Shown in pieces: positions 9,300 to 18,766 of a stretch of 64,000 nt of DNA. Source of the stretch: an uncultured Acetatifactor sp. (lineage in GTDB: Bacteria > Bacillota > Clostridia > Lachnospirales > Lachnospiraceae). The stretch is from positions 32,884-96,883 of the forward strand of contig CAJUJU010000005.1 in the NCBI GenBank assembly GCA_910586835.1, in the 5' to 3' direction. The notes under the pieces were generated by a model. That model was given only the letters and a program-made list of their open reading frames with translations, ran no database searches and was not told the DNA's origin. Both the position numbers and the translations under genes were made by a program. Positions within the stretch are counted from its first letter, which is position 1. Each line of letters begins with the position of its first letter.

Positions 9300-10535
9300 C
9301 TAGTGCTTTGTGCTCAGCAGCTGCTTCACCGTTTTCTGAGGGTTAAACTGCTCAATATCCTCCGGCACATTCTGTCCGCAGGTTACAAATGCGATTTCCG
9401 ACTCCGTAAACAGCGTCAGATTCAACAGATTGCCAAGACTGGCAGTCTCATCCAGCTTTGTAAAGATCAGCTGATAATCCGTTATCTCCCGATAACTGGA
9501 CGCAATCTTCAGCAAATCCCGGTATTTTGTAGTCGCTGACAGCACCAGAAAGGTCTGATACACCCCTGTTTCCTTCACCGTCTCCAGAAGCTCCTTCATC
9601 TTTGTCAGAAGCTCCTCGTTCTGGTGGGAATGTCCTGCAGTATCTATGAAAATATAGTCAAACTCCCTAAAATCCAAGATGGCCTGCCTGGCCTCCTCCG
9701 CCGTATAGACCACGCGGAAGGGAACCTCCAGGATATTGGCATAGGTCCGAAGCTGTTCCGCCGCCGCAATCCGGTAAGTGTCCGCAGTGAGCAGGGCAAC
9801 CTTCTTTTTTTCCTCCATCACATAGTAGCTGGCAATCTTGGCTATGGTGGTAGTCTTTCCCACACCCGTAGGCCCCATGAACAACAGCGTCATGGGCTCC
9901 TTCTCCGCCGCCGGTATGCCGTCCGCCTTTCCGAACTTCAGAATCATTTTCTGATACACGTTCGCAAGGATATGATCAAAGGGAAGATTCGGCTTCCTGG
10001 ACTTCTCCGCATCGTTCATGATCTGGTTGGCGTATTTTTCATCCACCTCATTTTCCAGCATGGTATTATAGAGCAGACGGAAAAACTTTTCCTGCTCGTC
10101 GATCTCGGCATCCCCGGCTTCTTTTCCGTCGGCACTCTCCGTTCCCTCGGCCGCAGGCTGCTCCACCTTTGCGGCCTCCTCCTGCTGAAGACGGCTCACC
10201 AGCAAGGTCTGCAGGCTATCCAGCTTCTTCTCGATATTCTGAGAGCTCTCGTTGACCATACCGGAAACGGGCTGGGACACAGCTCCCGCCCTCACCTGCC
10301 TGGAAACCGCCGCTTCAGACACCGCTTCCACAGCATCCCTGCGCACCGGCTTCAGCGCCACATTGTCTTCCTCCAGCGCAGCCGTCACTTCGATCTGTTT
10401 CCCGCCGAAAAGTCCCGCCAGACCTTTTTTCTTCACGCTTCTGACATTCATGATAACAGCGCCGCTGCCCAGTTCCTTCCTGGCAGCCTCTTTCGCCTCG
10501 TCTTCTGTCTTTCCCGTAAACCTCTTGATAATCAT
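9300..10535 (-). CDS. flhF: Flagellar biosynthesis GTPase FlhF (SRP-type)
   Basis: 411 residues. It marks the site of flagellar assembly. Organisation: a basic N-terminal B domain (1-50), a low-complexity Ala/Glu linker (60-150), then the SRP-like NG domain with the P-loop GPTGVGKTTT at 221-230, DTYRIAAAEQLRTYA, DTAGHSHQNEE and TKLDETASLGN. The usual DTAGRS switch reads DTAGHS here. The ATG overlaps the flhA stop by one base (TAATG). The order flhA-flhF-flhG is the standard Firmicute one. Confidence 0.97.
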   Translation of the reverse strand: MIIKRFTGKTEDEAKEAARKELGSGAVIMNVRSVKKKGLAGLFGGKQIEVTAALEEDNVALKPVRRDAVEAVSEAAVSRQVRAGAVSQPVSGMVNESSQNIEKKLDSLQTLLVSRLQQEEAAKVEQPAAEGTESADGKEAGDAEIDEQEKFFRLLYNTMLENEVDEKYANQIMNDAEKSRKPNLPFDHILANVYQKMILKFGKADGIPAAEKEPMTLLFMGPTGVGKTTTIAKIASYYVMEEKKKVALLTADTYRIAAAEQLRTYANILEVPFRVVYTAEEARQAILDFREFDYIFIDTAGHSHQNEELLTKMKELLETVKETGVYQTFLVLSATTKYRDLLKIASSYREITDYQLIFTKLDETASLGNLLNLTLFTESEIAFVTCGQNVPEDIEQFNPQKTVKQLLSTKH

Positions 10536-12580
10536 TATGCCGTCACCATCCCAACTGACTGTAATTCCACATTAGATTCCACTTCATTATAGGACACCAC
10601 CACAAGCTCTCTGAAATACTCCTCCGTCAGGCGCTTAAAATACATGCGTACGATGGGCGACGTAATGATAATGGGACTCTTGCCCAGATTTTCCAGCTTC
10701 TGAACCTCCTTGCCCACAGAGTCTATGATTGCTCTCGACCTGTTGGGATCCAGATTCAGGAACGCGCCGTTCTCCGTCTGCTTTACGCTGCCCATGATCT
10801 CCTGCTCCACCTTGGGATCCAGCGTCACCACGCTGGTAGTCTCATGGGAGGGGAAATACTTTGTGGAAATGGCCCTCTTCAGACTCTGACGCACATACTC
10901 CGTCAGAATATCCGTATCCCGGGTAGTAGGCGCATAGTCCGCCAGCGTCTCCATGACGGTCAGCAGATCCCGGATGGAGATTCCTTCCCGCAGAAGATTC
11001 TGCAATACTTTCTGAATCTCGCCCAGCCCCAGCAACTTCGGCACAAGCTCCTCCACCAGAGAAGGGTTGGTCTCCTTCAAATTGTTCACCAGGTTCTGTA
11101 CATCCTGCCGCGTCAGCAGCTCGGCAATATACTGCCGGATAATCTCCGTCAGGTGTGTGGCAATGATGGACGGAGGATCCACCACCGTGTAGCCCAGGCT
11201 CTCCGCCCGCTCCCTCTGCCCCTCCGTAATCCAGATGGCAGGCAGATGGAAGGAAGGCTCAAAGGTGGGAATACCCGTAATCTCCTCCTCCACATAGCCG
11301 GGATTCATGGCCATATAGTGATCAAACAGAATCTCTCCCTCACTGACCTGAATTCCCTTTATCTTAATAATATACTGATTCGGATTCAGCTGAATATTGT
11401 CCCGCAGTCGGATAATCGGCACCACCGTTCCAAGTTCCAGCGCAATCTGCCGTCGTATCATGACCACGCGATCCAGCAGATCTCCGCCCTGATTCACATC
11501 CGCCAGCGGAATGATACCATAACCGAACTCCAGCTCTATGGGATCCACCTGAAGCAGACTGTTCACATTCTCCGGCTGCCGGATCTCCTCGGCCTCCGCT
11601 TCCTCCATGTCTACCTCCTGCTCTATGCCGGCAGTCTCCAGGCTGCTTGCAATCAGCCTTCCTCCCACCACAAAGAGCATGCCCATTCCCACGAACAGGA
11701 TCGTGTTCAGCTCCGTGGTCACGCCCAGAAAGGCCAGCGTTGCTCCCACCAGGTACATCACCTTGGGAACGCCGAAAAGCTGTCGTAGAATCGCCGGACC
11801 GAAATCCGCCTCCTTGCTTCCCTTGGTGACAAGCACACCTGTGGAAAGGGAAATCAACAGAGAGGGAATCTGGCTCACCAGGCCGTCACCGATGGTCAGA
11901 ATACCGTAATTGTTCAGCGCCGTGGAAATATCGCTTCCCCCCCGCAGCATTCCCATGGCAATACCGCCCACCAGATTGATCACTGTCAGGAGAAGGCCTG
12001 CAATGGCATCTCCCTTTACATATTTTACGGCACCGTCCATGGAGCCGAAAAAGCTGGATTCCTGCTGTATCTTATCCCGTCTTGCCTTGGCCTCCTTGTC
12101 GTCGATGGCCCCTGTGTTCAGATCGGCGTCGATAGCCATCTGCTTACCCGGCATGGCGTCCAGGGTAAATCTTGCCGTCACCTCCGCCACTCGCTCGGAA
12201 CCCTTGTTGATGACCAGGAACTGAATCATAATCAGTATGATGAAAATGATGGCGCCTACGATCAGATCGCCTCCGCCCACGAACTTACCAAAGGTACGAA
12301 CCACGTTTCCCGAGGTTCCCGTGGTCAGGATCAGCCTGGTGGAAGAAACGTTCATGGCAATCCTGAAAATGGTGGTAAACAGCAGGATCGTAGGGAAATA
12401 GGAAAGATCCAGCACCTCCTTGGAAAACATGCAGACAAACAAAATCGTGAATGCTATGGCGATATTGAACGCCATAAACACATCCAGAATACCTGCGGGA
12501 AGCGGGACAATAAGCATAATGAAGGCCACCAGAACATATATCGCAACGATCGCATCCGTCTTTGCCATTTTTGCAGTCAT
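10535..12580 (-). CDS. flhA: Flagellar export apparatus protein FlhA
   Basis: 681 residues. It is the major membrane component of the flagellar type III export gate. About eight membrane segments fill residues 10-310, with the FHIPEP-family charged cytoplasmic loop (RFTLDAMPGKQMAIDADLNTGAID) near 135-158. The soluble C-terminal domain (about 340-681) docks chaperone-substrate complexes. GGAGGAGAAACGT precedes the ATG. The gene follows flhB by 31 bases. Confidence 0.98.
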   Translation of the reverse strand: MTAKMAKTDAIVAIYVLVAFIMLIVPLPAGILDVFMAFNIAIAFTILFVCMFSKEVLDLSYFPTILLFTTIFRIAMNVSSTRLILTTGTSGNVVRTFGKFVGGGDLIVGAIIFIILIMIQFLVINKGSERVAEVTARFTLDAMPGKQMAIDADLNTGAIDDKEAKARRDKIQQESSFFGSMDGAVKYVKGDAIAGLLLTVINLVGGIAMGMLRGGSDISTALNNYGILTIGDGLVSQIPSLLISLSTGVLVTKGSKEADFGPAILRQLFGVPKVMYLVGATLAFLGVTTELNTILFVGMGMLFVVGGRLIASSLETAGIEQEVDMEEAEAEEIRQPENVNSLLQVDPIELEFGYGIIPLADVNQGGDLLDRVVMIRRQIALELGTVVPIIRLRDNIQLNPNQYIIKIKGIQVSEGEILFDHYMAMNPGYVEEEITGIPTFEPSFHLPAIWITEGQRERAESLGYTVVDPPSIIATHLTEIIRQYIAELLTRQDVQNLVNNLKETNPSLVEELVPKLLGLGEIQKVLQNLLREGISIRDLLTVMETLADYAPTTRDTDILTEYVRQSLKRAISTKYFPSHETTSVVTLDPKVEQEIMGSVKQTENGAFLNLDPNRSRAIIDSVGKEVQKLENLGKSPIIITSPIVRMYFKRLTEEYFRELVVVSYNEVESNVELQSVGMVTA

Positions 12581-12611
12581 ACGTTTCTCCTCCTTTCCCT
12601 TCTACCGACTG

Positions 12612-13721
12612 TCACAGCTTTCCCTGTAAATGATATACAAACGCGAGAACTTCCGCCACCGCCTGGTACAGCTCCGGCGGAACCGCCTCCCCGATTTCCA
12701 CATTGGCATAAAGCATCCGTGCCAGAGGCTTGTTCTCCACAATCTCTATCTTGTTTTCTTTTGCGACCTCTTTGATCCGCGCCGCCATATGGTCTTCACC
12801 CTTGGCTATGACCACCGGCGCATCCGCTTCCTCCGGATCGTATTTGATCGCCACCGCATAGTGGGTGGGGTTGGTGATGACCACGTCCGCCTGAGGCAGG
12901 TCCTGCATCATTCGCCGCCTGGAGGCCTCTCTCATCTTCTGACGGATCTGTCCCTTGATCTGAGGGTCTCCTTCCTGCTGCTTGAACTCTTCCTTGATCT
13001 CCTGCTTGGTCATCTTCATATCGTTGCTGAATTTCACCTTCTGGTAGGCAAAATCAGCCAGCGCAATAATCATGTACACCGCGGCGATACGGATACCGAG
13101 ATCCGTCACCATCTCCGCCGCCAGATTTATGGCCTGCATCAGCGGCATGTCATATACCAGAAACAGCATCCCCCATTTATCCTTCAGATAAATGTAGCTG
13201 ATATATACGATCAACCCGATCTTGGCCACAGACTTTACCAGTTCCATAATGGAATTGGCGGAAAAAATTTTCTTAACACCTTTCAGGGGACTCAGCTTGC
13301 TGAATTTAGGCTGCAACGGCTTCATCGTAGGTTTCCACTTCACCTGCGCCGCATCACTGACAAAGGCCACCGCAAATCCGATGGCCATCAGCGGCCCTAT
13401 GACAATCAGCACCTCCAACAGCATCATGGAAAATACTGCCTTTGTGTCCGCCTCCGGCATATTTCCCCGGTAATAAGTAGCAATGGCCGGAATCCGGTCA
13501 TAGACGCTTGGAAAAACCTCCAGCAGCTGCACGCCGATATGTCCCACCCAGAGCTTCAGCACCAGAAACAGCGCCATAAGCCCCAGACCGTTTGCAATCT
13601 CCCGGCTCTTCGCCACCTGCCCTTCCTTACGGGCATCTTCCAGCTTTTTCTGTGTGGCGGGCTCCGTCTTCTCGCCGCCCATTCCTTCCTTTGCAAAAAA
13701 TTGCAGATTATAACGAATCAT
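12612..13721 (-). CDS. flhB: Flagellar export switch protein FlhB
   Basis: 369 residues from the start at 13721. It is an export-gate membrane protein that switches substrate class after hook completion by self-cleavage. The autocleavage motif NPTH is at residues 284-287 (VVITNPTHYAVAIKYD), followed by the conserved cytoplasmic domain. Four hydrophobic segments lie at about 45-65, 98-122, 165-182 and 200-222. The frame is open upstream to 13925, but that part overlaps fliR; ATG 13721 begins the family sequence (then GGEKTEPATQKK) and overlaps the fliR stop as ATGA, indicating coupled translation. Confidence 0.97.
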   Translation of the reverse strand: MIRYNLQFFAKEGMGGEKTEPATQKKLEDARKEGQVAKSREIANGLGLMALFLVLKLWVGHIGVQLLEVFPSVYDRIPAIATYYRGNMPEADTKAVFSMMLLEVLIVIGPLMAIGFAVAFVSDAAQVKWKPTMKPLQPKFSKLSPLKGVKKIFSANSIMELVKSVAKIGLIVYISYIYLKDKWGMLFLVYDMPLMQAINLAAEMVTDLGIRIAAVYMIIALADFAYQKVKFSNDMKMTKQEIKEEFKQQEGDPQIKGQIRQKMREASRRRMMQDLPQADVVITNPTHYAVAIKYDPEEADAPVVIAKGEDHMAARIKEVAKENKIEIVENKPLARMLYANVEIGEAVPPELYQAVAEVLAFVYHLQGKL

Positions 13722-14500
13722 TGGAGCGCTCCCACAAAGGAATCTATCATCTCTTTCATCTCCCGGAACACAAAGTCTCCGATCCCCGGCAGCATTCCGG
13801 CCGTAAAAAACATCACCCCAAAGCCCACCAGTATCTTCAGCTGAATACCAACCGAAAACATGTTCATCTGAGGCGACACCTTGGCAAGCACTCCGAGAAC
13901 CGCATTTAAGAGAAGTATAGCACAAAATATGGGCAATACAATACGAAATCCGATAATCACATAATCTCCCAGAAAAGTTATCAGCGAATCTGCCAGTCTG
14001 TCGCCGCGAAGCACCGCGCCGTTGACGGGAATCAGCCGGAAGGTATCCGCCAGCGCGCTGAACAGATAGCGGTACATGCCCGTAGCCGTCATGACAAGCA
14101 TCAGCACATACTGATAAAAGACACCTGTAATACTGCTGTTCTCCCGGGAAGTGGGATCCATCAGCGTAACCATGGAAAGACCGGTTTCCATATCGGCTAT
14201 GGAACCCGCAAAATTAACGATGGAGGTACAGATATTTGCCGCAAAACCGATCAGCAATCCCACAATGGCCTCCTTCATGATAACGATCCCATACTCCAGC
14301 ACCGTGTCATACACAGGCACCTCCGCAGGAGAAAGCGCCTGATACAGGAGCGCTGCGGTAAAAAAGCTGATTCCCACCCTCACCCGCGCCGGTGTGTTCC
14401 GCATGCTGAAAAACGGCGCTATAAACACAAAGCAGGATATCCTGGTAAACAGCAGCAGAAAATACTCCAGATCCAATATGGAAAACGAATAATTAATCAT
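13718..14500 (-). CDS. fliR: Flagellar export apparatus protein FliR
   Basis: 260 residues with about six hydrophobic segments. FliR combines with FliP and FliQ to form the helical export gate core. Family features include the N-terminal RISCFVFIAPFFS segment and the C-terminal FSVGIQLKILVGFGVMF region. It lies 19 bases downstream of fliQ and overlaps flhB by 4 bases. No irregularities. Confidence 0.97.
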   Translation of the reverse strand: MINYSFSILDLEYFLLLFTRISCFVFIAPFFSMRNTPARVRVGISFFTAALLYQALSPAEVPVYDTVLEYGIVIMKEAIVGLLIGFAANICTSIVNFAGSIADMETGLSMVTLMDPTSRENSSITGVFYQYVLMLVMTATGMYRYLFSALADTFRLIPVNGAVLRGDRLADSLITFLGDYVIIGFRIVLPIFCAILLLNAVLGVLAKVSPQMNMFSVGIQLKILVGFGVMFFTAGMLPGIGDFVFREMKEMIDSFVGALQ

Positions 14501-14519
14501 ATATGCTCATTCCCGACCT

Positions 14520-14789
14520 TCAATGTGCATACAGGCTGAATTCCGACCAAAGCTCCTTCATGAACTCCACCATACTGTTCATCATCCATTGTCCGAAAAA
14601 AATCAACGCTATAAATACACAGATAATTTTGGGTACAAAGGTAAGCGTCTGCTCCTGAATAGATGTCACAGTCTGAAAAATACTGATCACAAGACCGACA
14701 ATCAAAGATACCAACAGCACCGGCAGCGAAACCTTGATAATCAGATACAACGCCTTCTGTGCAATGTCTGCAACTGCCTCTGTCGTCAT
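14520..14789 (-). CDS. fliQ: Flagellar export apparatus protein FliQ
   Basis: 89 residues, the family's usual length, with two membrane helices (about 15-38 and 50-72). It is a component of the FliPQR export gate. The conserved stretch SLIVGLVISIFQTVTSIQEQ lies at about 24-43. The gene is 28 bases downstream of fliP and 19 bases upstream of fliR. Confidence 0.97.
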   Translation of the reverse strand: MTTEAVADIAQKALYLIIKVSLPVLLVSLIVGLVISIFQTVTSIQEQTLTFVPKIICVFIALIFFGQWMMNSMVEFMKELWSEFSLYAH

Positions 14790-14817
14790 TTAACCACCTT
14801 CCTTTCCAAAACCGCAA

Positions 14818-15681
14818 TCAATAAAACGTTTCCACCAGATTCCCGATCACAAGCCCCCATCCGTCCGCAATTACGAAAAGAAGAATTTTAAAGGGCATGG
14901 AAATGGTAGTGGGCGGAAGCATCATCATACCCATACTCATCAACGTGGATGCCACCACCATATCAATCACGATAAAAGGAATATAGATCAGAAACCCGAT
15001 CCAGAACGCCAGCCGCAACTCACTGATCATAAAACTGGGCAGCAGAACCGACAGCGGAATGGAGTCGTTTTCCCCGTCCCACTCAAGCCCTGCAATATCC
15101 ATAAAAAGCTGCACATCCTTCACCTGCGTCTGAGGATACATAAACCTCCTGATCGGCTGGATTCCGGCCTCAAAGGCCTCCTCCTGGGTCAGTTCCCCCG
15201 CCTCAAAGGGCTGGATCGCATTGGTGTTTATTTCCTCAATGGTAGGCTGCATAATAAAAAAGGTCAGGATCAGCGCCAATCCGATGAGAATCTGATTGGG
15301 AGGCGCCGTCTGCGTATTCAAAGCTGCCCGCGTAAAATGCAGCACAATGATGATCCTCGTAAAGGAGGTCATCATGATAATAATGGTGGGGGCAAGTGCA
15401 ATCAGCGTCAGGGTGAGAAAGATCCTCAATGCACCGTTTATCTCACCGTTGCCGTCATTATAAATGATATTAAACGAATTCCCGGTGTTCATCTGAAACA
15501 GGTCTTCCGGCGTTTCAGCAGTTCCGGGCGGTGTGAGAACCGTTGAGGTATCCACGTCACCGGCGAGATGATCCTGGGCTGCCCGTGCCGTTATGGAATT
15601 TTGGAAACATAATATGCCCACCGTGACCAGCAGGCATATCGTCATTACTATTTGCTTTAATCTCGGCTTATTCCCTGTCAT
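14818..15681 (-). CDS. fliP: Flagellar export apparatus protein FliP
   Basis: 287 residues from ATG 15681. It begins with a cleavable signal-like helix (residues 9-27, ending at ITARAAQ), then a periplasm-side segment and four membrane helices. The family signature regions MTSFTRIIIVLHFTRAAL and GFLIYIPFIVIDMVV are present. The start is uncertain: ATG 15681 has GAGG 12 bases upstream and lies just after the fliO stop, whereas an in-frame ATG at 15720 would overlap fliO by 53 bases and has no clear ribosome site. I prefer 15681. Confidence 0.96.
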   Translation of the reverse strand: MTGNKPRLKQIVMTICLLVTVGILCFQNSITARAAQDHLAGDVDTSTVLTPPGTAETPEDLFQMNTGNSFNIIYNDGNGEINGALRIFLTLTLIALAPTIIIMMTSFTRIIIVLHFTRAALNTQTAPPNQILIGLALILTFFIMQPTIEEINTNAIQPFEAGELTQEEAFEAGIQPIRRFMYPQTQVKDVQLFMDIAGLEWDGENDSIPLSVLLPSFMISELRLAFWIGFLIYIPFIVIDMVVASTLMSMGMMMLPPTTISMPFKILLFVIADGWGLVIGNLVETFY

Positions 15682-16063
15682 CTGACTGATTATCCTCTGC
15701 CTTAACCGATTCTGTCTCATTTCTCTTAATGGCCTTATCCAGAAGCTCCCTGAAGTGAAAACCCTGGCCGCTGTCTCCCCGGTTCAGCTGCTCCTCCGGA
15801 ATCTCTCCCAGCAAAGTAACCGTATCCTTGCAGACCGCAATGGCCAGATAGGTCTCTCCCACACGGACTATCTGGATATACTTGTTATTCGTAATACGAG
15901 TCATCTCAATGACTTCTATGTTCATATTGGCACATTGCTGCTTTTGATAGCCGGCAATCCATTTTGTGACCGCTGCCGTCACCGCAAGCACCAACACAAA
16001 CACCGCCAGTACAGTGATAAACTGCGCATAGCTGTCTGTCTTTCCCGCAAGAAGGACTGCCAT
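15668..16063 (-). CDS. fliO: Flagellar biosynthesis protein FliO
   Basis: 131 residues from ATG 16063, which shares one base with the cheY stop (TGATG). There is one membrane helix at about 15-35, then a short soluble domain of the FliO/FliZ type (RITNNKYIQIVRVGETYLAIAV) and a charged tail. FliO assists assembly of the FliP ring. The frame is open further upstream, but that part is the antiparallel-frame shadow of cheY. The order fliO-fliP-fliQ-fliR supports the call, which sequence alone would leave weaker. Confidence 0.88.
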   Translation of the reverse strand: MAVLLAGKTDSYAQFITVLAVFVLVLAVTAAVTKWIAGYQKQQCANMNIEVIEMTRITNNKYIQIVRVGETYLAIAVCKDTVTLLGEIPEEQLNRGDSGQGFHFRELLDKAIKRNETESVKAEDNQSDDRE

Positions 16064-16425
16064 CAGCCTACGACCTTCTTCACCGCTTCCAGAACACGCT
16101 CCGGCTGAAAAGGCTTCACGATGAAGTCTTTGGCGCCCGCCTGGATGGACTCGATCACCATCGCCTGCTGTCCCATGGCCGAACACATAATCACCTTGGC
16201 TCCGCCGTCCAGCTTCCTGATCTCCTTCAGCGCCTGAATGCCATCCATCTCGGGCATGGTGATATCCATCAGAACCAGGTCGGGAGAAACTTCCTTGAAT
16301 TTCTCCACCGCCTTCATTCCGTTCTCGGCTTCTCCTGCAACAGTGTAGCCGTTCTTGCTCAGAATGTCCTTGATCATCATCCTCATGAACGCGGCATCAT
16401 CACACACTAAAATATTTTTTGCCAT
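16063..16425 (-). CDS. cheY: Chemotaxis response regulator CheY
   Basis: 120 residues: a lone receiver domain. The acidic pair D9-D10, phospho-acceptor D54 (VLMDITMPEMDG), the Ser/Thr-region residue in MCSAMGQQ and the KPF lysine are all present. CheY-P binds FliM and FliY at the switch. It sits between fliY and fliO as in Bacillus, inside the structural part of the operon rather than with cheA/cheW. Confidence 0.97.
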   Translation of the reverse strand: MAKNILVCDDAAFMRMMIKDILSKNGYTVAGEAENGMKAVEKFKEVSPDLVLMDITMPEMDGIQALKEIRKLDGGAKVIMCSAMGQQAMVIESIQAGAKDFIVKPFQPERVLEAVKKVVG

Positions 16426-16437
16426 TAAAACTTCCTC

Positions 16438-17739
16438 CTATTTGATAATCTCTGTAACTCTTATGCCAAAGCTTTCCTCGATTACAACCACCTCACCTCT
16501 GGCTACGAATTTACCGTTTACCAAAACATCAATAGGTTCTCCGGCAATTCTCTCCAGCTCGATGATCGTGCCCGGTGCAAAGTTAAGGATTTCGGATATC
16601 GACTTTGTGGTGCGGCCAAGCTCCACTGTAACCTCAAGAGGCACATCCATGATCAGTCCGATATTTTCCTGTCCCTGGATTCCTCTTCCTGCCCCCGCAA
16701 AGCCCTGGAACTGTGCAGGCTGGATGTTGACATTCTGCATATTCATCTGAGGATTCATACCCATCTGGTTCATGCCGTTCATACCCATCTGATTCATACC
16801 CATCATGGGCATTCCCATTCCATTCATACCCATCATCGGCATCCCCATTCCGTTCATGCCCATCATCGGCATCCCATTCATCCCCATCACGGGCATTCCC
16901 ATTCCGTTCATGCCCATCTGGCCTTCCGCGCCCTGTTGGGTCTCAGCGGGCTCCTCAGCCTTCTCTTCCTTTTTCTCCTCGTCTCCCTTAGACGTAATAA
17001 AAGTATCCACCAGCGTGTGCGCAAGTTCGATAGGATACAGCTGCATGATATTACTGTCTACCAGATTATCAATCTGCATCCGGAATGAAATCTTGACAAA
17101 TATACCTCCCAGAAAGGGAGCCACATCCGCTCCATCCGTCACTTCTGTCAGATCCAGCCTGGACGAATCCGGCGGACTGATATCAATGGTCGTTTTCAGC
17201 ATCGTGGAAAGTGAGGTGGCGGCCGATCCCATCATCTGGTTCATGGCCTCAGAGATCGCGCTCAGCTGCAGCTCCCCCAACTCCACATTTGTATTTGTAC
17301 CGTCTCCACCCATCATCAGATCGGTGATAATCTTTACATCATTTTCCTTCAGAACCAGAATATTGGTACCGTCCAGTCCCACCGTATACTTGATCTGAAT
17401 AAACACACAGGGCTTCTCATATTCATCCAGCAGATTATTCCAGGTGGCAAGCGACACGTTTGGCGTCGTAATGTTTACCTTTCTGTTTACCAGAGAATAC
17501 AGGGTGGTTGCCGAAGACCCCATACTGATGTTGGCTACCTCTCCAATGGCATCCCTCTCTACCTCGGACAGCATGCTCTCATCAATTTTGATCGGTGCGG
17601 CCTTTTTCGCAGGTTCGCTGCTGGGAACCTCCGTCACCTCCTCGTTGCTTCCAATCCCCCCCGGATTCCCGTCATCAGATAGATCCATGCCGCTTAAGAG
17701 AGCGTTTATCTCGTCCTGTGACAGCATTCCTCCATCCAT
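16438..17739 (-). CDS. fliY: Flagellar switch / CheY-P phosphatase FliY (FliN fusion) with Met-rich repeat linker
   Basis: 433 residues. Order: an N-terminal CheY-P-binding peptide (LSQDEINALLSG, 5-16); a CheC-like phosphatase domain (about 50-235) with paired E..N motifs such as AIGEVANISMGSSATTL and ISEAMNQMMGSAATSL; a charged linker; a Met/Gly/Asn-rich repeat region (about 275-345, units like MGMNGMGMPMM); and a C-terminal FliN/SpoA domain (about 355-433, EVTVELGRTTKSISEIL). It is both a C-ring component and a CheY-P phosphatase. The methionine-rich linker is unusual; the rest is canonical. Confidence 0.96.
   Translation of the reverse strand: MDGGMLSQDEINALLSGMDLSDDGNPGGIGSNEEVTEVPSSEPAKKAAPIKIDESMLSEVERDAIGEVANISMGSSATTLYSLVNRKVNITTPNVSLATWNNLLDEYEKPCVFIQIKYTVGLDGTNILVLKENDVKIITDLMMGGDGTNTNVELGELQLSAISEAMNQMMGSAATSLSTMLKTTIDISPPDSSRLDLTEVTDGADVAPFLGGIFVKISFRMQIDNLVDSNIMQLYPIELAHTLVDTFITSKGDEEKKEEKAEEPAETQQGAEGQMGMNGMGMPVMGMNGMPMMGMNGMGMPMMGMNGMGMPMMGMNQMGMNGMNQMGMNPQMNMQNVNIQPAQFQGFAGAGRGIQGQENIGLIMDVPLEVTVELGRTTKSISEILNFAPGTIIELERIAGEPIDVLVNGKFVARGEVVVIEESFGIRVTEIIK
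16741..16920 (-). repeat. Imperfect tandem repeats coding the Met/Gly-rich FliY linker
   Basis: Short units of about 24-33 bases built on ATGGGNATGAAC/ATGCC patterns recur at least four times and translate to MGMNGMGMP, MGMNGMPM and MGMNQMGMN. The clearest copies lie at 16794-16919. Copy number could vary by slippage without breaking the frame, since all units are multiples of three. Confidence 0.8.
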
Positions 17740-17742
17740 TTT

Positions 17743-18723
17743 TTACTCCTCCTCTCTGATTACCGACGTAATCCGGACAGCATAAGAGTCTTTTTCGGTG
17801 CCGGGCAATGCGGTAAATTTTCTGATATTACCTACAAATATATTCATATCCGTATCCACTTTGGAATCAAGACGGATACAGTCTCCTACCTGCAGGCTCA
17901 TAAAATCATTGACAGAGATGGTGCTTCTTCCGAGCACCGCTCTGATCGGAATATCCACCTTACGGATCAGCGATTCGATATAAACCTCATAATTCTCATC
18001 GTGATTCTCCTGCATGGTGGAAAACCAGTACTTGGTATTCAATTTATCCATGACGTCCTCCAGCGTAAAGAACGGAAGACATACATTGATAAAGCCCTCA
18101 ATATCCCCTATTTTTACATTCAGCGTCACAATGGCGATCATGTCATTGGGGGCAATTACCTGTGCAAACTGCGGATTTGTCTCCAGCCGCTGCAGTACCG
18201 GATTTATATCAATAACGTTCCTCCAAGGATCCCTCAGAAGCTGGGTGAACATTACCAATATCTTTTGAATGATCGTAAGCTCGATCTCGGAAAATTCCCT
18301 GCTTTTCTCCAGGGGAACACCGCTTCCTCCCAGCATCCGGTCCAGCATGGCATAACCCAGATTGGTTGCCAGATCTATGATGATCTGACCGTTCAACGGT
18401 GCAAAATTGATAATCCCCAAAATAACGGGATTGGATAATGCATTTGTAAACTCACTGAAAGTGACTGTCTCGGAGCTCGCCACAGCCACCTGCACATTTT
18501 TTCTTAAATATACCGGAAGATTTGTAGAAATCAGGCGGCCATAATGCTCAAATATAATTTCAAGCGTCCTCAGATGCTCCTTTGAAAACTTTGTAGGACG
18601 GGTGAAATCGTAGTTTTTAACCTGCTTCTCCTGACTCCCCTGCATCTGGTCAGCATCAAGCTCACCAGCAGATAACGCCGCCAGCAGACTGTCTATTTCG
18701 TTTTGGGACAGTACTTCGCCCAC
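17743..18723 (-). CDS. fliM: Flagellar motor switch protein FliM
   Basis: 326 residues with a GTG start at 18723, supported by AGGAGG nine bases upstream. The N-terminal CheY-P-binding peptide LSQNEIDSLLAAL (5-17) is followed by the CheC-like middle domain (about 45-230) and a C-terminal SpoA domain (about 250-320). It forms the C-ring wall between FliG and FliY. It ends 3 bases before the fliY start. Confidence 0.97.
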   Translation of the reverse strand: MGEVLSQNEIDSLLAALSAGELDADQMQGSQEKQVKNYDFTRPTKFSKEHLRTLEIIFEHYGRLISTNLPVYLRKNVQVAVASSETVTFSEFTNALSNPVILGIINFAPLNGQIIIDLATNLGYAMLDRMLGGSGVPLEKSREFSEIELTIIQKILVMFTQLLRDPWRNVIDINPVLQRLETNPQFAQVIAPNDMIAIVTLNVKIGDIEGFINVCLPFFTLEDVMDKLNTKYWFSTMQENHDENYEVYIESLIRKVDIPIRAVLGRSTISVNDFMSLQVGDCIRLDSKVDTDMNIFVGNIRKFTALPGTEKDSYAVRITSVIREEE

Positions 18724-18766
18724 GCAAGCCCACCTCCTGTCGCTGCTAAAAATATGCCCACTGGCG

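Noticed and set aside
13722..13925. Longer N terminus for FlhB
   Set aside because: The extra frame overlaps fliR and does not resemble FlhB; the ATGA overlap at 13718-13721 is the natural start.
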